This document shows, one piece after another, positions 17,647 to 26,920 of a stretch of DNA of 64,000 nt. The notes beneath the pieces are model-generated. The model searched no databases, had not been told where the DNA came from, and was given only the letters and a program-made list of their open reading frames with translations. Numbering within the stretch: position 1 is the stretch's first letter; every line of letters starts with the position of its first letter. The position numbers and the translations under genes are program-made. The stretch comes from [Mycobacterium] crassicus (lineage in GTDB: Bacteria; Actinomycetota; Actinomycetes; Mycobacteriales; Mycobacteriaceae): positions 1,717,875-1,781,874 of the forward strand of contig NZ_CP084029.1 in assembly GCF_020181615.1 (NCBI RefSeq). Reading direction: 5' to 3'.

Positions 17647-18692
17647 GTGCGGCCGGTCACCGGAGGCAGGTCGGCAAGGGTGACGATGCCCGGCCGCGCC
17701 GCGACCACCGCGGGCACCGCGTTGGTCACCGGCATGGCCGTGTAGATCGAACCCAAGCCGTTGAGGTTCGGCTCGTCCCAGTCCTTCGGCGGCAGACAGT
17801 TGATCACGGTGCGCATGTTGGGCAATCCGAACACCTGGATCACGTGGCCGTGTGCCACCGGCTTGGGCGGGGTCACCTGACTGCCCATGATCCAGTTGAA
17901 TCCGACGCTGACCACGTTGTGCTCGCCGACCCAACCGCGGTGATAGCCGAAGACACTGCCCACGGTTCCGGCCGGGATCTTCATGAACCCCAGGTCGCTG
18001 TCGCCCGTCGCGGCGGTGAACTGCACGTCGAAGGTGATGCGGTCCAGCTTCGCGCCGATCGCGTCGGCCATCATCGCCGCGGACTCGGCGAACACCTCGC
18101 TTTCCCGGCGTACGCTCTCGGCCAGGCCGGGGGTGTCGGGATCCTGGGCGAATCCCATCGCCGCCATGGTGGCCGCGGATTCATATGTCGAGCAGTCCAC
18201 CGATTCGGTGATCCGGATCTCGTCGACCCGCTCGCACGCCCCGGACAGCACCATCCCGACCATATTGGTCAGCCCGGGGTGCGCCCCGCTGCCGAACATC
18301 GTCGAATTCCCGGCCCGGCAGGCGTCCTCGATGCGCTTGAGGTCTTCCGGGGTCTGCTTGCCGCCGGTGATCCAGGCAGCGGTGGAGCACACGTTGACCC
18401 CGGCCTCCAGCAGCCGCACCAACTCGTCGATGCTCGGCCACAGCGGGTTGTAACAGCAGGCATCCGGCTTGAGCGCGATGAGCGCGTCGATGTCATCGGT
18501 CGCGGTGATCCCGGTGGGTTGCGGCCAGCCGGCCAGCTCGGCGGCATCCACCCCGACCTTGTCCTTGCCGTGGGCGTAGACGCCGACCAGTTCCATGTCG
18601 GGCCTGCCGATGATGGCGTGCAGTGAACGCTGCCCGATGTTGCCGGTGGTCCACTGGATCACTCGAATCGGGCGGTCGGCTGGTGTGGACAT
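17637..18692 (-). CDS. Dihydrodipicolinate-reductase-like NAD(P)-dependent oxidoreductase
   Basis: The 351-residue protein starts with a Rossmann-type VIQWTTGNIGQRSLHAII segment and has the LEAGVNVCSTAAW and SGAHPGLTNMVGM blocks seen in mycobacterial proteins annotated as dihydrodipicolinate reductases or diaminopentanoate-dehydrogenase-like enzymes. It is too long, and differs too much at the C-terminus, to be the true DapB. ATG 18692 is preceded by a clear AAGGAG. The stop lies within a palindromic repeat element, so the last two Gly codons are element-derived. The physiological substrate is unknown. It is divergent from eis. Confidence 0.78.
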   Translation of the reverse strand: MSTPADRPIRVIQWTTGNIGQRSLHAIIGRPDMELVGVYAHGKDKVGVDAAELAGWPQPTGITATDDIDALIALKPDACCYNPLWPSIDELVRLLEAGVNVCSTAAWITGGKQTPEDLKRIEDACRAGNSTMFGSGAHPGLTNMVGMVLSGACERVDEIRITESVDCSTYESAATMAAMGFAQDPDTPGLAESVRRESEVFAESAAMMADAIGAKLDRITFDVQFTAATGDSDLGFMKIPAGTVGSVFGYHRGWVGEHNVVSVGFNWIMGSQVTPPKPVAHGHVIQVFGLPNMRTVINCLPPKDWDEPNLNGLGSIYTAMPVTNAVPAVVAARPGIVTLADLPPVTGRTGG

Positions 18693-18714
18693 CGTGCTCC
18701 TTGGTGACGGGGTT

Positions 18715-18732
18715 ACCCCACATTATTGGGGT
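18715..18732. promoter_or_regulatory. Inverted repeat in the reductase/eis divergent promoter region
   Basis: ACCCCA–CATTAT–TGGGGT is an 18-bp inverted repeat with perfect 6-bp arms. The spacer CATTAT resembles a −10 hexamer pointing toward eis, so a bound regulator would cover the promoter. Confidence 0.45.
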
Positions 18733-18767
18733 GCGGTCCCACAGCGTCTGTGGCAGCCTCGAATGAC

Positions 18768-19976
18768 GTGAACGATGCCGTCTGCCAATCCCTGACCGTG
18801 CGTACCGCCACCGACGACGACTGGGTGGCGATGTCGGTGTTGGCCGCCACGGGTTTCGGTGAGGACTGGGACTCCGCATCGATGACCGCCTGGCGGACCC
18901 TGACCACCCCCGACAGTTCCCTGGTGGTCTGCGACGGCGAGGACGTCGTCGGAATGTCGGGCTACCTGGACCTGGAGTTGACGGTGCCCGGCGGGGTAGT
19001 GCTGCCGGCGGCCGGGGTCAGCTTCGTGGTGGTGGCTCCGACGCACCGTCGGCGTGGCGTGCTCCGGTCGATGTATACCGAATTGCACCGGCGCATCGCC
19101 GATTCCGGATATCCGATTGCGGCGTTGACCGCCAGTGAGGGTGGTATCTACGGGCGTTTCGGCTACGGTCCGGCGACCGTGGATCACGAGCTGACCGTGG
19201 ACCGCCGGTTCGTCCACCTGCACACCGACGCACCCGATCCCGGTGGGGTGCGGCTGGTCAAGCCCGCCGATCACCGCGACGCGTTCGCCGCGATCTATCA
19301 GCGGTGGCGCCGGCAGACCCCGGGCGGGCTGGCGCGCCCACTGCCGCTCTGGGACGACATGCTCGCCGACCGGGAGAACACCCGCGACGGCGGCACGGCG
19401 TGGTTCGGGCTGCTGCATCCAGACGGCTACGTGCTCTACCGCGTGCACGACGGACAGCCGAAGTCGGTGCGGGTCGGCGAGTTCCGGGCAGTCAGCCCGG
19501 CGGCACATGTGGCGTTGTGGCGGGCGCTGTTGGGGCTGGATCTGATGGGCAAGATCGTCGTCGGCACCCACCCGGATGATCCGATGCCCTATCTGCTGAC
19601 CGACACCCGGCTGGCCACCACGACCGGGCGGGTGGACGACCTGTGGTTGCGGATCATGGACATCCCGGCGGTGCTGCAGGCGCGCAGCTACGCCTCGGAG
19701 TTGTCGGTCGTCCTGCAGGTGACTGACGGGTTCCGCAGCGACGGGGGACGATTCGCCCTGCTGATCCGCGATGGGATCGCCGACTGCACCCCGACCGACG
19801 CGGCGGCCGACGTCGAGCTGGGCCTAGACGTTCTGGGCAGCCTGTACCTGGGCGCGCACCGGGCGTCGGCGCTGGCCGGAGCCGGCAGGCTGCGGTGTCA
19901 CGACGACGCCCTGGTGCGCCGACTGGATGCGGCGTTCGTCAGTGACGTGCCCGCCCAGATCGGTTACGGGTTTTAG
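18768..19976 (+). CDS. eis: Eis-family N-acetyltransferase
   Basis: Eis is a hexameric GNAT acetyltransferase that modifies lysines and amines, including aminoglycosides. The protein aligns along its length with M. tuberculosis Eis: acetyl-CoA loop [31 protein letters not shown] with the tyrosine used as general acid, LLTDTRLA, the SCP-like C-terminal domain and a free C-terminal Phe that acts as base. The frame is open to 18726, but GTG 18768 (402 aa) fits the family length; the start is uncertain. The synteny with Rv2416c between the degV and comEA regions is retained despite inserted genes. Confidence 0.88.
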   Translation: MNDAVCQSLTVRTATDDDWVAMSVLAATGFGEDWDSASMTAWRTLTTPDSSLVVCDGEDVVGMSGYLDLELTVPGGVVLPAAGVSFVVVAPTHRRRGVLRSMYTELHRRIADSGYPIAALTASEGGIYGRFGYGPATVDHELTVDRRFVHLHTDAPDPGGVRLVKPADHRDAFAAIYQRWRRQTPGGLARPLPLWDDMLADRENTRDGGTAWFGLLHPDGYVLYRVHDGQPKSVRVGEFRAVSPAAHVALWRALLGLDLMGKIVVGTHPDDPMPYLLTDTRLATTTGRVDDLWLRIMDIPAVLQARSYASELSVVLQVTDGFRSDGGRFALLIRDGIADCTPTDAAADVELGLDVLGSLYLGAHRASALAGAGRLRCHDDALVRRLDAAFVSDVPAQIGYGF

Positions 19977-19979
19977 AAG

Positions 19980-21098
19980 CTACAGCTTGGCCAGGTCGTA
20001 GCTGCCCAGGTTGTCCATCAGCACGTGCAGCTGATCCTGCGATGAACCCAGGGAGTGCTCGATCGCGGTGAGCCGTGCCGCGTAGTGGCCGACCGGATAC
20101 TCCCAGGTCACCCCGATTCCGCCGTGCAACTGGATGGCCTCCTGAGCGATGTGCCGGCCCGACCGGCCGATCTGCAGCTTGGCGCGCGCGGCGATCAGCG
20201 GGTCGAAGTTGCCGTCGGCGAGCGACATTGCCGCGTACATGCTCATGCTGCGGGCCAGCTCCAACGACACGTACATGTCGGCGGCACGCTGAGTCAGGGT
20301 CTGAAAGGTGTTGAGGGGGACCCCGAACTGCTTGCGGGTCTTGAGGTACTCGGTGGTCAGCCGCAGGGCCTCTTCCATCGCACCGACCGCCTCGGCGCAC
20401 ATCGCCGAGGAGATCCGAACGATCGTGCGTTCGATGGCGGCCGTGGCGTCGGAGGGCTCACCGAGTGGGGTGGCCGGTGTGTCGGCGAAGTCGATCTGTG
20501 CGCCGCGCTGGCCGTCGAAGGTCCGGTAGGGCTGCCGGGTCAGTCCGTCAGCGCCCTTGTCCACCAGGAACAACCCGGTTCCGCCGTCGGGCAGGGCAGC
20601 GCTGACCACCAGGGTGTCGGCACGGTCCCCGGTCAGCACCGGGTTCTTGCGTCCGGTCAGCCGCCACGAATCGCCTTGTGGCACAGCCGTGGTGGTCACC
20701 TTGCCGGAGGTACCCCGCATACCGGCTTCGGTGTGGGCGAACGCCAGGATCTGTGCGCCCTCGGCCACTGCGTCGAGCAGGGCACGCTGCTGCGCGTCGC
20801 CGCGCTCGGCGATCAGCGCGCCGGGTCCGAGTGCGCCGTGAACGACGGGCTCGGGGGCGACCCGGCGGCCGATCTCGGTGAGCACCACCATGATCTCCAG
20901 CGGTCCGGACTCGTCGGGGTCGAAGCCCAGGCCGAGAATCCCGGTTTCCGCCAACTGGTTCCACAACTCGGGATTGAAGCCGGGCTCGGCCTCGATGACC
21001 TTGTTGCGGGTCTCGGTGTCGTATCCCGACAACATCGAACGGGTGGTGTCGCGCAGCAGAACCTGCTCGTCGCTGAGTTGAAAGTCCATGGCCGTCAT
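19980..21098 (-). CDS. Acyl-CoA dehydrogenase, subunit of a two-gene pair
   Basis: The 372-residue protein has the acyl-CoA dehydrogenase fold: N-terminal helical domain (FQLSDEQVLLRDTTRSML), beta domain around FAHTEAGMRG and a C-terminal helical domain with RKQFGVPLNTFQTLTQRAADM and QLHGGIGVTWEYPVGHYAAR. It starts 5 nt after the stop of the upstream paralogue, as in the alpha2beta2 FadE pairs of mycobacteria that oxidise sterol side chains or similar substrates. No nearby sterol genes identify the substrate. It ends 3 nt from eis in convergent arrangement. Confidence 0.85.
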   Translation of the reverse strand: MTAMDFQLSDEQVLLRDTTRSMLSGYDTETRNKVIEAEPGFNPELWNQLAETGILGLGFDPDESGPLEIMVVLTEIGRRVAPEPVVHGALGPGALIAERGDAQQRALLDAVAEGAQILAFAHTEAGMRGTSGKVTTTAVPQGDSWRLTGRKNPVLTGDRADTLVVSAALPDGGTGLFLVDKGADGLTRQPYRTFDGQRGAQIDFADTPATPLGEPSDATAAIERTIVRISSAMCAEAVGAMEEALRLTTEYLKTRKQFGVPLNTFQTLTQRAADMYVSLELARSMSMYAAMSLADGNFDPLIAARAKLQIGRSGRHIAQEAIQLHGGIGVTWEYPVGHYAARLTAIEHSLGSSQDQLHVLMDNLGSYDLAKL

Positions 21099-21103
21099 AC
21101 CTC

Positions 21104-22264
21104 CTAAACGCCGAGAATGGTCGACGCGATGATTGTGCGCTGAATCTCGTTGCTGCCGCCGTAGATCGAGGTCTTGCGGTAGTTCAGGTACGTCGGCGCC
21201 GCGTCCTGCGCCCAGGCGGGCGAAGCGATACCGTCGCCGGCTTCGAACGGCAGGGAATCGGGTCCGGCCAGTTCCATGAACAACTCGGTGGCGGTCTGCT
21301 GCAGTTGGCTGCCCCGCAGCTTGAGCACCGACGACGCCGGACTGGGCTTGCCGTCGGCGGAATCACTCGATACCCGCATCTGGGTGAGCTCCAGCGCCAG
21401 CAAATCGTTTTCCAGCTCAGCGATTCGTGCGGCGAACAGTGGATCGTCGAGCGCCCCCAGCTCCTTGGCGCGCTGCTTGAGGTCGGCGACACGCACCTTG
21501 GTGCGGGTCACCCCGGCGATCCCGGTCCGCTCGTTGCCCAGCAGGAACTTGGCGTAGGTCCAGCCGTGGTTCTCCTCACCGACCAGCTGATCGGCGGGCA
21601 CCCGCACGTCGGAGAAGAACACCTCGTTGACCTCGTAGCCGCCGTCGATCAGCTTGATCGGCCGCATGGTGACACCGGGTGTGTCGACCCGGAACAACAG
21701 GAAGGAGATGCCCGCCTGCTTCTTGGGCGCCTGGGGGTCGGTGCGCACCAGGCAGAAGATCCAGTCCGCGTACTGCCCGAGCGTGGTCCAGGTCTTCTGC
21801 CCGTTGACGATGTAGCTGTCGCCGTCGCGCACCGCCGTGGTGCGCAGGCTCGCCAGGTCCGAGCCCGCGTCGGGCTCGGAAAAGCCTTGGCACCACCAGA
21901 TGTCGAGGTTGGCTGTGGCGGGCAGGAAACGTTCCTTGATCGCCTGGGAGCCGAATTCGGCGATCACCGGGCCGACCATTTTGGCGTTGAAGGTCAGTGG
22001 TTCGGGCACCGATGCCAGCTGCATCTCGTCGTGCCAGATCTGGTGCTGGGTCAGCGTCCAGTCCTTGCCGCCCCATTCCACCGGCCAGTTGGGCACCGCG
22101 AGCCCGTGCGCGTTGAGGATCTTCTGGGTGGCGACGATGTCGTCGGGGAAGATCGAGTGGCCCTGGCGGCCGCGCTCGCGAATGTCGGCGGGGATCTCGG
22201 TGGTGAAGAAGGTGCGCATTTCGTCGCGGAACGCAGCCTCCTCCGCGCTCAGTGCCAGTCTCAC
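21104..22264 (-). CDS. Acyl-CoA dehydrogenase, partner subunit
   Basis: The 386-residue protein begins with GTG at 22264 behind GGGAGGT. It carries the FAD-binding WWCQGFSEPDAGSDLASL and VNGQKTWTTLGQYADWIF motifs, GNERTGIAGV in the C-terminal domain and the terminal KTSIYGGSNEIQRTIIA signature. Together with the gene 5 nt downstream it probably forms a heterotetrameric flavoenzyme doing alpha,beta-dehydrogenation of an acyl-CoA thioester. Which subunit supplies the catalytic base cannot be settled by eye. Confidence 0.87.
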   Translation of the reverse strand: MRLALSAEEAAFRDEMRTFFTTEIPADIRERGRQGHSIFPDDIVATQKILNAHGLAVPNWPVEWGGKDWTLTQHQIWHDEMQLASVPEPLTFNAKMVGPVIAEFGSQAIKERFLPATANLDIWWCQGFSEPDAGSDLASLRTTAVRDGDSYIVNGQKTWTTLGQYADWIFCLVRTDPQAPKKQAGISFLLFRVDTPGVTMRPIKLIDGGYEVNEVFFSDVRVPADQLVGEENHGWTYAKFLLGNERTGIAGVTRTKVRVADLKQRAKELGALDDPLFAARIAELENDLLALELTQMRVSSDSADGKPSPASSVLKLRGSQLQQTATELFMELAGPDSLPFEAGDGIASPAWAQDAAPTYLNYRKTSIYGGSNEIQRTIIASTILGV

Positions 22265-22418
22265 GTCGACCTCCCGGTTGGTTGGGTGAACTCACGGTTG
22301 ATATGCACCCTAATCGGAAGCCGCTCGGCGAATGGGGGGAAGGGTACGGTCCCGGCCGGGATCTCGGCGAGACCGGCGGAGGCACCCGCTAGCGGAGCGT
22401 TTTTGTACTCTGAACACC

Positions 22419-22955
22419 ATGAGACGGTCGGTCGTCGCCTTGGGTGTCCTGGTCTGGTCGGTGACGTCATGTTCGGCGGGTCCGGCAGAGAAGGCCCACG
22501 CGGGCCCCGCCACGCCGGCACCGCGGTCGGCGACCGCCAGACCCGCCGCTCACCTAGGTCAGACGCTGAACCTGATGCGGATCGGCGGGCAGAAGATCGC
22601 GGTGACGCTGACCGAGGTCATCTCCCCGGCCACCGTTCCGAACGGTTGGGGAGAGGCCGGCAAGACCTACATCGCGACCAAGCTGCGGATCGAGAACACC
22701 GGCACGGCGACCATCGTCGGTAACGGCAACAGTGACGTCTCGGTGATCGGTTCCGACGAGCAGACCTACGAAGCCGATTTCGCCACTGTGACCGAGTGCC
22801 GAGACTTCACCGACGGGTGGTTCCTGATCGCCGCCGGATCCTCGAGCAGCGGTTGCGTGGTGTTCGCGCTGCCCACCGGGGTGACCGCGGCGAAGATTCG
22901 CTACTCACCATCCTCGGGGATCTCCCAGGACATCGGGGAGTGGCTCAACCCCTGA
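22419..22955 (+). CDS. Putative DUF4352-like lipoprotein
   Basis: The 178-residue protein begins MRRSVVALGVLVWSVTSC; VTSC is an acceptable lipobox with Cys18. After a Pro/Ala linker, the mature domain (VTLTEVISPATVPNGWGEAGKTY…LRIENTGTATI) has the immunoglobulin-like pattern of DUF4352 extracellular proteins, with a conserved Cys pair (ECRDF … GCVVFALP). ATG 22419 is preferred over upstream in-frame starts because it begins the signal peptide. It is divergent from the dehydrogenase pair. The function is unknown. Confidence 0.72.
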   Translation: MRRSVVALGVLVWSVTSCSAGPAEKAHAGPATPAPRSATARPAAHLGQTLNLMRIGGQKIAVTLTEVISPATVPNGWGEAGKTYIATKLRIENTGTATIVGNGNSDVSVIGSDEQTYEADFATVTECRDFTDGWFLIAAGSSSSGCVVFALPTGVTAAKIRYSPSSGISQDIGEWLNP

Positions 22956-23049
22956 CGGGTCTGTGCACAATCGGGCCTCGCTCCACAGAATCGCCCGATT
23001 CGTGCGATGAGCGACCGTCGCCGCCGGTGTGCGCCCTTACCGTCGGCCT

Positions 23050-23949
23050 ATGTCACCAGAACTACCCGGCGAGCGGTTGCAGCGTCGCCTCGGTCTGCTG
23101 CCCGACCCCGGCCGCGGTGTCGACGCAGCCGAGCCTGATGACGAGGCCGACCCGAATTCGTTGGTGCCGCGCTGGCTGCCCGACGGTGCTGCCGAGGCCG
23201 GCTGGCTTGCCAAGGTGCGGGCCGATCCGGGCCGGGCCGGTGCGATCGCGCTGGCAGTCATCGCCGCGCTCGCGGTGCTCGTCACGGTGTTCACCATGCT
23301 GCGCGACCGGCCCGCTCCGGTGCTGAGCGCCAAACTGCCTCCGGTGGAGATGGTTTCGACCTCGAGCCCGCGAGCCGACGAGCCTGCCGCGGGCCCCGCG
23401 GTCAGCCAGGTGGTGGTCAGCGTGGTCGGGCTGGTACACAAGCCGGGCCTGGCGACCCTGGCGCCCGGCTCGCGGATCGCCGATGCGCTCACCGCCGCGG
23501 GCGGGGCCCTCGACGGCGCCGACACGATCGGGTTGAACCTGGCCCGCCCCCTGGTCGACGGCGAACAGATCGTGGTCGGGTTGGCGCCCCCGCCGGGGCG
23601 TCCGGTGCTGGGCAGCTCGGTCGGTGCGGGTTCGCCGGTGCCGGACGCACCGCGTACCAGCACCGCGCCGGCTGCAGCCGGTTCCGAGCCCAAACCCGGC
23701 GGTTCAGCGAGGCTCGACGGAGGAGAGGTGAAGCCGGGACCGCCGCATGGACCGGGCGAGGCGGTCAACCTCAACACCGCGACCGTCGAGCAGCTCGATG
23801 CCCTGCCCGGCGTCGGACCGGTGACCGCGGCCGCCATCGTGGCCTGGCGCACCGCCCACGGCAAGTTCACCAGCGTCGACCAGCTCGGTGACGTCGACGG
23901 TATCGGCCCGGCGCGCCTGGAGAAGCTGCGTGCGATGGTCCGTGTCTGA
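23050..23949 (+). CDS. comEA: ComEA-like helix-hairpin-helix DNA-binding protein
   Basis: The 299-residue protein has one membrane helix (AIALAVIAALAVLVTVFTML), a SLBB domain (VVVSVVGLVHKPGLATLAPGS…) and C-terminal paired helix-hairpin-helix motifs (VNLNTATVEQLDALPGVGPV and FTSVDQLGDVDGIGPARL). ComEA proteins bind DNA outside the membrane and hand it to the ComEC channel, whose gene follows 3 nt downstream. ATG 23050 is chosen over the in-frame GTG 21 nt upstream. An in-frame palindromic repeat (23697–23745) encodes the linker around SARLDGGEVKPGPP between the SLBB and HhH domains. It corresponds to Rv2415c. Confidence 0.88.
   Translation: MSPELPGERLQRRLGLLPDPGRGVDAAEPDDEADPNSLVPRWLPDGAAEAGWLAKVRADPGRAGAIALAVIAALAVLVTVFTMLRDRPAPVLSAKLPPVEMVSTSSPRADEPAAGPAVSQVVVSVVGLVHKPGLATLAPGSRIADALTAAGGALDGADTIGLNLARPLVDGEQIVVGLAPPPGRPVLGSSVGAGSPVPDAPRTSTAPAAAGSEPKPGGSARLDGGEVKPGPPHGPGEAVNLNTATVEQLDALPGVGPVTAAAIVAWRTAHGKFTSVDQLGDVDGIGPARLEKLRAMVRV
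23697..23745 (-). repeat. Palindromic repeat element inside comEA
   Basis: Read on the minus strand, this 49-bp unit matches the hemW copies except at a handful of positions, and its ends CGGCGGT…/…ACCGCCG pair. It lies in frame in the linker of comEA and introduces no stop. It is in the opposite orientation to the hemW copies. Confidence 0.7.
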
Positions 23950-23952
23950 GCA

Positions 23953-25515
23953 GTGACGCCGCAGCCGCCCACCGCGCCGACGGCGGACCGGCTGGATGTT
24001 CGTCTGGTTCCCGCGGCTCTGGCCGGCTGGGGCGTCACCGCTGCCGGCATCCAATGGCGCATCGGCGGCACGCTGGCGGTGCTGTGTGCGCTGCTCGCCG
24101 CCGCAGCGGTGGCACTGTGTCGGTATGCCGGACGTACCCGGCGACCCGGCTGGCGGTTGGCCGGCGCGGCTCTGGCCGCGGCATCGATGGTGGGGGCGGG
24201 GTTCGGGTGGGCGGTCGCACTGCGCACCGAGTCGGTCGCGCACCACCCGATCACCGCGGCGTTCGGCGGCACCGCGACGGTGACGGTCACCCCCAGCGAG
24301 AGCCCGTTGTCCGTCGGCGCCCGGCGGGTGATGTTCCGGGCGACGCTGCAGCGCCTGGACGGCGCTGAGTCTTCCGGCCGGGTAATGGTTTTCGCGTCCG
24401 GGATGGACTTCGCCGAGGTGATGGTCGGCCAATCGATGGCGTTTCGCGCCAAGGTCGCCCGCCCGGCTCGGCGGGACCTGACGGTGGCGGCGCTGACGGC
24501 TCAAGGGCAGCCGAGGCTGGGTGAACCCGGACCCGTCGCGCGGGCGGCGCATCGGGTCCGGGCCCGGTTCGCGGCCGCCGCCGGGCAGGTATTACCGGGT
24601 GAGCAGGCCAGGATGCTGCCCGCGCTGGTACTCGGTGACACCTCGGCGATCACCGCCGCCACCGGCCGGGAGTTTCGAGCCGCGGGCCTGACCCATCTGA
24701 TGGCGGTCTCCGGCGCCAACGTGACGATCGTCTGCGGCGCGGTGCTGTTCTCGGCGCGGCTGGTCGGGCCGCGCGCGGCCGCGGTGCTGGCCGGGATTGC
24801 GCTGGTCGCGTTCGTGATCGTCGTGCAGCCCACGGCCAGCGTGTTGCGGGCGGCGGTGATGGGGGCGATCGCGCTGCTGGGCGTGCTGTCGGCCCGGCAA
24901 CGCCAGGCCATCCCAAGCCTGGCCGCCAGTGTGCTGGTGCTGTTGGCGCTGGCCCCGCACCTTGCCGTCGATGTCGGGTTCGCGCTGTCGGTGATCGCCA
25001 CCGCGGCATTGGTGCTGATCGCACCGGTGTGGTCGGCCCGGCTGGTCGCCCGCGGCTGGCCCAAACCGCTGGCCGTCGCGGTGTGTGTGGCGTGGGCCGC
25101 CAACCTGGTGACCGCCCCGCTGATCGCCGGCATCTCCGGACGTCTCAGCCTGGTCAGCACGCTCGCCAATCTCGCGGTGGCTGCGCTGGTCGCCCCGATT
25201 ACCGTGCTGGGCAGCGTCGCGGCGGTGCTGTGCGGCTGGTGGCCGGCGGCCGCGCAGCTGCTGATTCGCTTCACCGGACCCGAACTGTGGTGGGTGTGCC
25301 GGGTGGCGCACTGGACCGGCGGTGCCCCAGCCGCGACCGTGCCGGTGCCCGAGGGGGTGACCGGGGTGGTCGGAGTCGGCGCCGCGGCGCTGCTCGTGGT
25401 GGTCTGCTGGCGTTGGCGGTGGTGTAGGCGGGTGCTGGCCGCGCTGGCACTGTGCGCGTTGGCCTGGTCGGTCTCCGAGGTGTTGACCGGCTGGGCGGGT
25501 GTCGGGGCTGCGTGA
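23953..25515 (+). CDS. comEC: ComEC/Rec2-type membrane protein
   Basis: The 520-residue protein is a polytopic membrane protein with the ComEC/Rec2 competence core (GDTSAITAATGREFRAAGLTHLMAVSGANVTI, then many hydrophobic helices). It lacks the C-terminal metallo-beta-lactamase domain of longer ComEC proteins, as does the ~514-residue M. tuberculosis homologue Rv2414c. It begins with GTG at 23953, 3 nt after comEA. In naturally competent bacteria it forms the DNA uptake channel. Competence is not established for most mycobacteria, so the role is uncertain. Confidence 0.88.
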   Translation: MTPQPPTAPTADRLDVRLVPAALAGWGVTAAGIQWRIGGTLAVLCALLAAAAVALCRYAGRTRRPGWRLAGAALAAASMVGAGFGWAVALRTESVAHHPITAAFGGTATVTVTPSESPLSVGARRVMFRATLQRLDGAESSGRVMVFASGMDFAEVMVGQSMAFRAKVARPARRDLTVAALTAQGQPRLGEPGPVARAAHRVRARFAAAAGQVLPGEQARMLPALVLGDTSAITAATGREFRAAGLTHLMAVSGANVTIVCGAVLFSARLVGPRAAAVLAGIALVAFVIVVQPTASVLRAAVMGAIALLGVLSARQRQAIPSLAASVLVLLALAPHLAVDVGFALSVIATAALVLIAPVWSARLVARGWPKPLAVAVCVAWAANLVTAPLIAGISGRLSLVSTLANLAVAALVAPITVLGSVAAVLCGWWPAAAQLLIRFTGPELWWVCRVAHWTGGAPAATVPVPEGVTGVVGVGAAALLVVVCWRWRWCRRVLAALALCALAWSVSEVLTGWAGVGAA

Positions 25516-25527
25516 CACGATTGGCGG

Positions 25528-26490
25528 GTGAGCCAACCGGTTTCGCCCCTGCACCTGATCCTCGGTGATGAGGAGTTGCTGGTCGAACGTGCCGTCGCGC
25601 AGGTGCTGGCCGCGGTGCGGGCCCAGGCCGGCAGCACCGAGATCCCGGTGGACCGGTTGCGCGCCGGTGAGGTCGAGGCTGGTGAGCTCGCCGAGCTGCT
25701 GAGCCCGTCGCTGTTCGCCGATGAACGCATTGTGGTGCTGGAAGCAGCGGGTGAGGCCGGCAAGGAGGCGGTGGCGCTGATCGGTGCGACCGCTGCCGAC
25801 GTCCCAATGGGCACCGTGCTGGTAGTCGCGCACTCCGGTGCGGGGCGGGCTAAGGCACTGGCCGGACAGCTGCGGGAACTCGGCGCCCAGGTGCACATCT
25901 GCGCGAAGATCACGAAGCCCGGCGAACGCGCCGACTTCGTTCGCTCTGAGTTCCGCCGGCTCAAGGTCCGCGTCGACGACGCGTGCGTCACCGCGCTCCT
26001 GGATGCGGTCGGCTCCGACATCCGCGAACTGGCGTCGGCCTGCTCGCAGCTGGTCGCCGACACCGGCGGCCATGTCGACGCCATCGCGGTGCGGCGCTAT
26101 CACAGCGGCAAAGCCGAGGTGAAGGGCTTCGACGTAGCCGATCGGGCCGTCGTCGGCGATGTCGCCGGGGCCACCGAGGCGCTGCGCTGGGCGATGCTGC
26201 GCGGCGAACCGCACGTGGTACTGGCCGACGCCCTGGCCGAGGCGGTCCACACCATCGCACGGGTGAGGTCCAAGTCCGGCGACCCGTACCGGCTGGCCGG
26301 TGAACTGGGCATGCCGCCCTGGCGGGTGCAGAAGGCTCAGAAACAGTCCCGGTTCTGGTCGCAGGAGACGGTGGCGGACGCGGTCCGGCTGGTGGCCGCG
26401 CTCAACGCCGATGTCAAAGGCGCAGCCGTCGACGCCGACTACGCACTTGAGGCCGCGGTCCGCCGGGTCGCCGAGCTGGCCGACCGCTAG
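25528..26490 (+). CDS. holA: DNA polymerase III delta subunit
   Basis: The 320-residue protein is the clamp-loader delta subunit. It has the N-terminal [20 protein letters not shown] segment and the AAA+-like middle region with [19 protein letters not shown] and the C-terminal collar ([19 protein letters not shown]). It opens the sliding clamp during loading at the replication fork. GTG 25528 follows comEC by 12 nt. The comEA–comEC–holA order matches Rv2415c–Rv2413c. A strong hairpin follows. Confidence 0.93.
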   Translation: MSQPVSPLHLILGDEELLVERAVAQVLAAVRAQAGSTEIPVDRLRAGEVEAGELAELLSPSLFADERIVVLEAAGEAGKEAVALIGATAADVPMGTVLVVAHSGAGRAKALAGQLRELGAQVHICAKITKPGERADFVRSEFRRLKVRVDDACVTALLDAVGSDIRELASACSQLVADTGGHVDAIAVRRYHSGKAEVKGFDVADRAVVGDVAGATEALRWAMLRGEPHVVLADALAEAVHTIARVRSKSGDPYRLAGELGMPPWRVQKAQKQSRFWSQETVADAVRLVAALNADVKGAAVDADYALEAAVRRVAELADR

Positions 26491-26506
26491 TTCTTGAGGA
26501 ACACGA

Positions 26507-26537
26507 AGGCCCCCGTTCCGGGTGGAATCGGGGGCCT
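26507..26537. terminator. Bidirectional terminator between holA and rpsT
   Basis: Arms AGGCCCCCG (26507–26515) and CGGGGGCCT (26529–26537) form a perfect 9-bp stem with a 13-nt loop, positioned between convergent holA and rpsT. There is no U-tract. Confidence 0.65.
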
Positions 26538-26560
26538 GTGCTCGCGGGTTGACCGCGTGA

Positions 26561-26821
26561 TCAGAGCTTGTTGATGGCCTGCGCCAGCGCCGACTTCTTG
26601 TTGGCGGCCTGGTTCTTGTGGATCACGCCCTTGCTGACGGCCTTGTCCAGCTTGCGGCTGGTCGAGACCAGCAGTTCGCCGGCCTTCTCCTTGTCGCCGG
26701 CCTCGGCGGCCTCACGCAACGTACGGATCGCGGTGCGCACCGACGACTTCACCGACTGGTTGCGCAGCCGGGCGCGCTCGTTGGTCCGGTTGCGCTTCAC
26801 CTGCGACTTGATGTTGGCCAC
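26561..26821 (-). CDS. rpsT: 30S ribosomal protein S20
   Basis: The 86-residue basic protein is S20, a 16S rRNA-binding small subunit protein. [20 protein letters not shown] at the start and [19 protein letters not shown] at the end are diagnostic. The frame extends to 26875, but GTG 26821 gives the exact family N-terminus and lies behind AAGGAA. It is convergent with holA, as in M. tuberculosis (Rv2412 versus Rv2413c). Confidence 0.96.
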   Translation of the reverse strand: MANIKSQVKRNRTNERARLRNQSVKSSVRTAIRTLREAAEAGDKEKAGELLVSTSRKLDKAVSKGVIHKNQAANKKSALAQAINKL

Positions 26822-26920
26822 GAAAATTCCTTCGCAAAAGCTTGAGGTTGGGTTCGCCTCCCGACACGGGGGCAACAGCTGTTCAGGCTACCAGTTGGGC
26901 GGGGAACTCCCCAACTCGAC

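Noticed and set aside
22969..23001. Hairpin AATCGGGC…GCCCGATT with nested GAATCG/CGATTC dyad before comEA
   Set aside because: A real inverted repeat, but it lies between genes on the same strand with no U-tract or known operator pattern, so no function is assigned.
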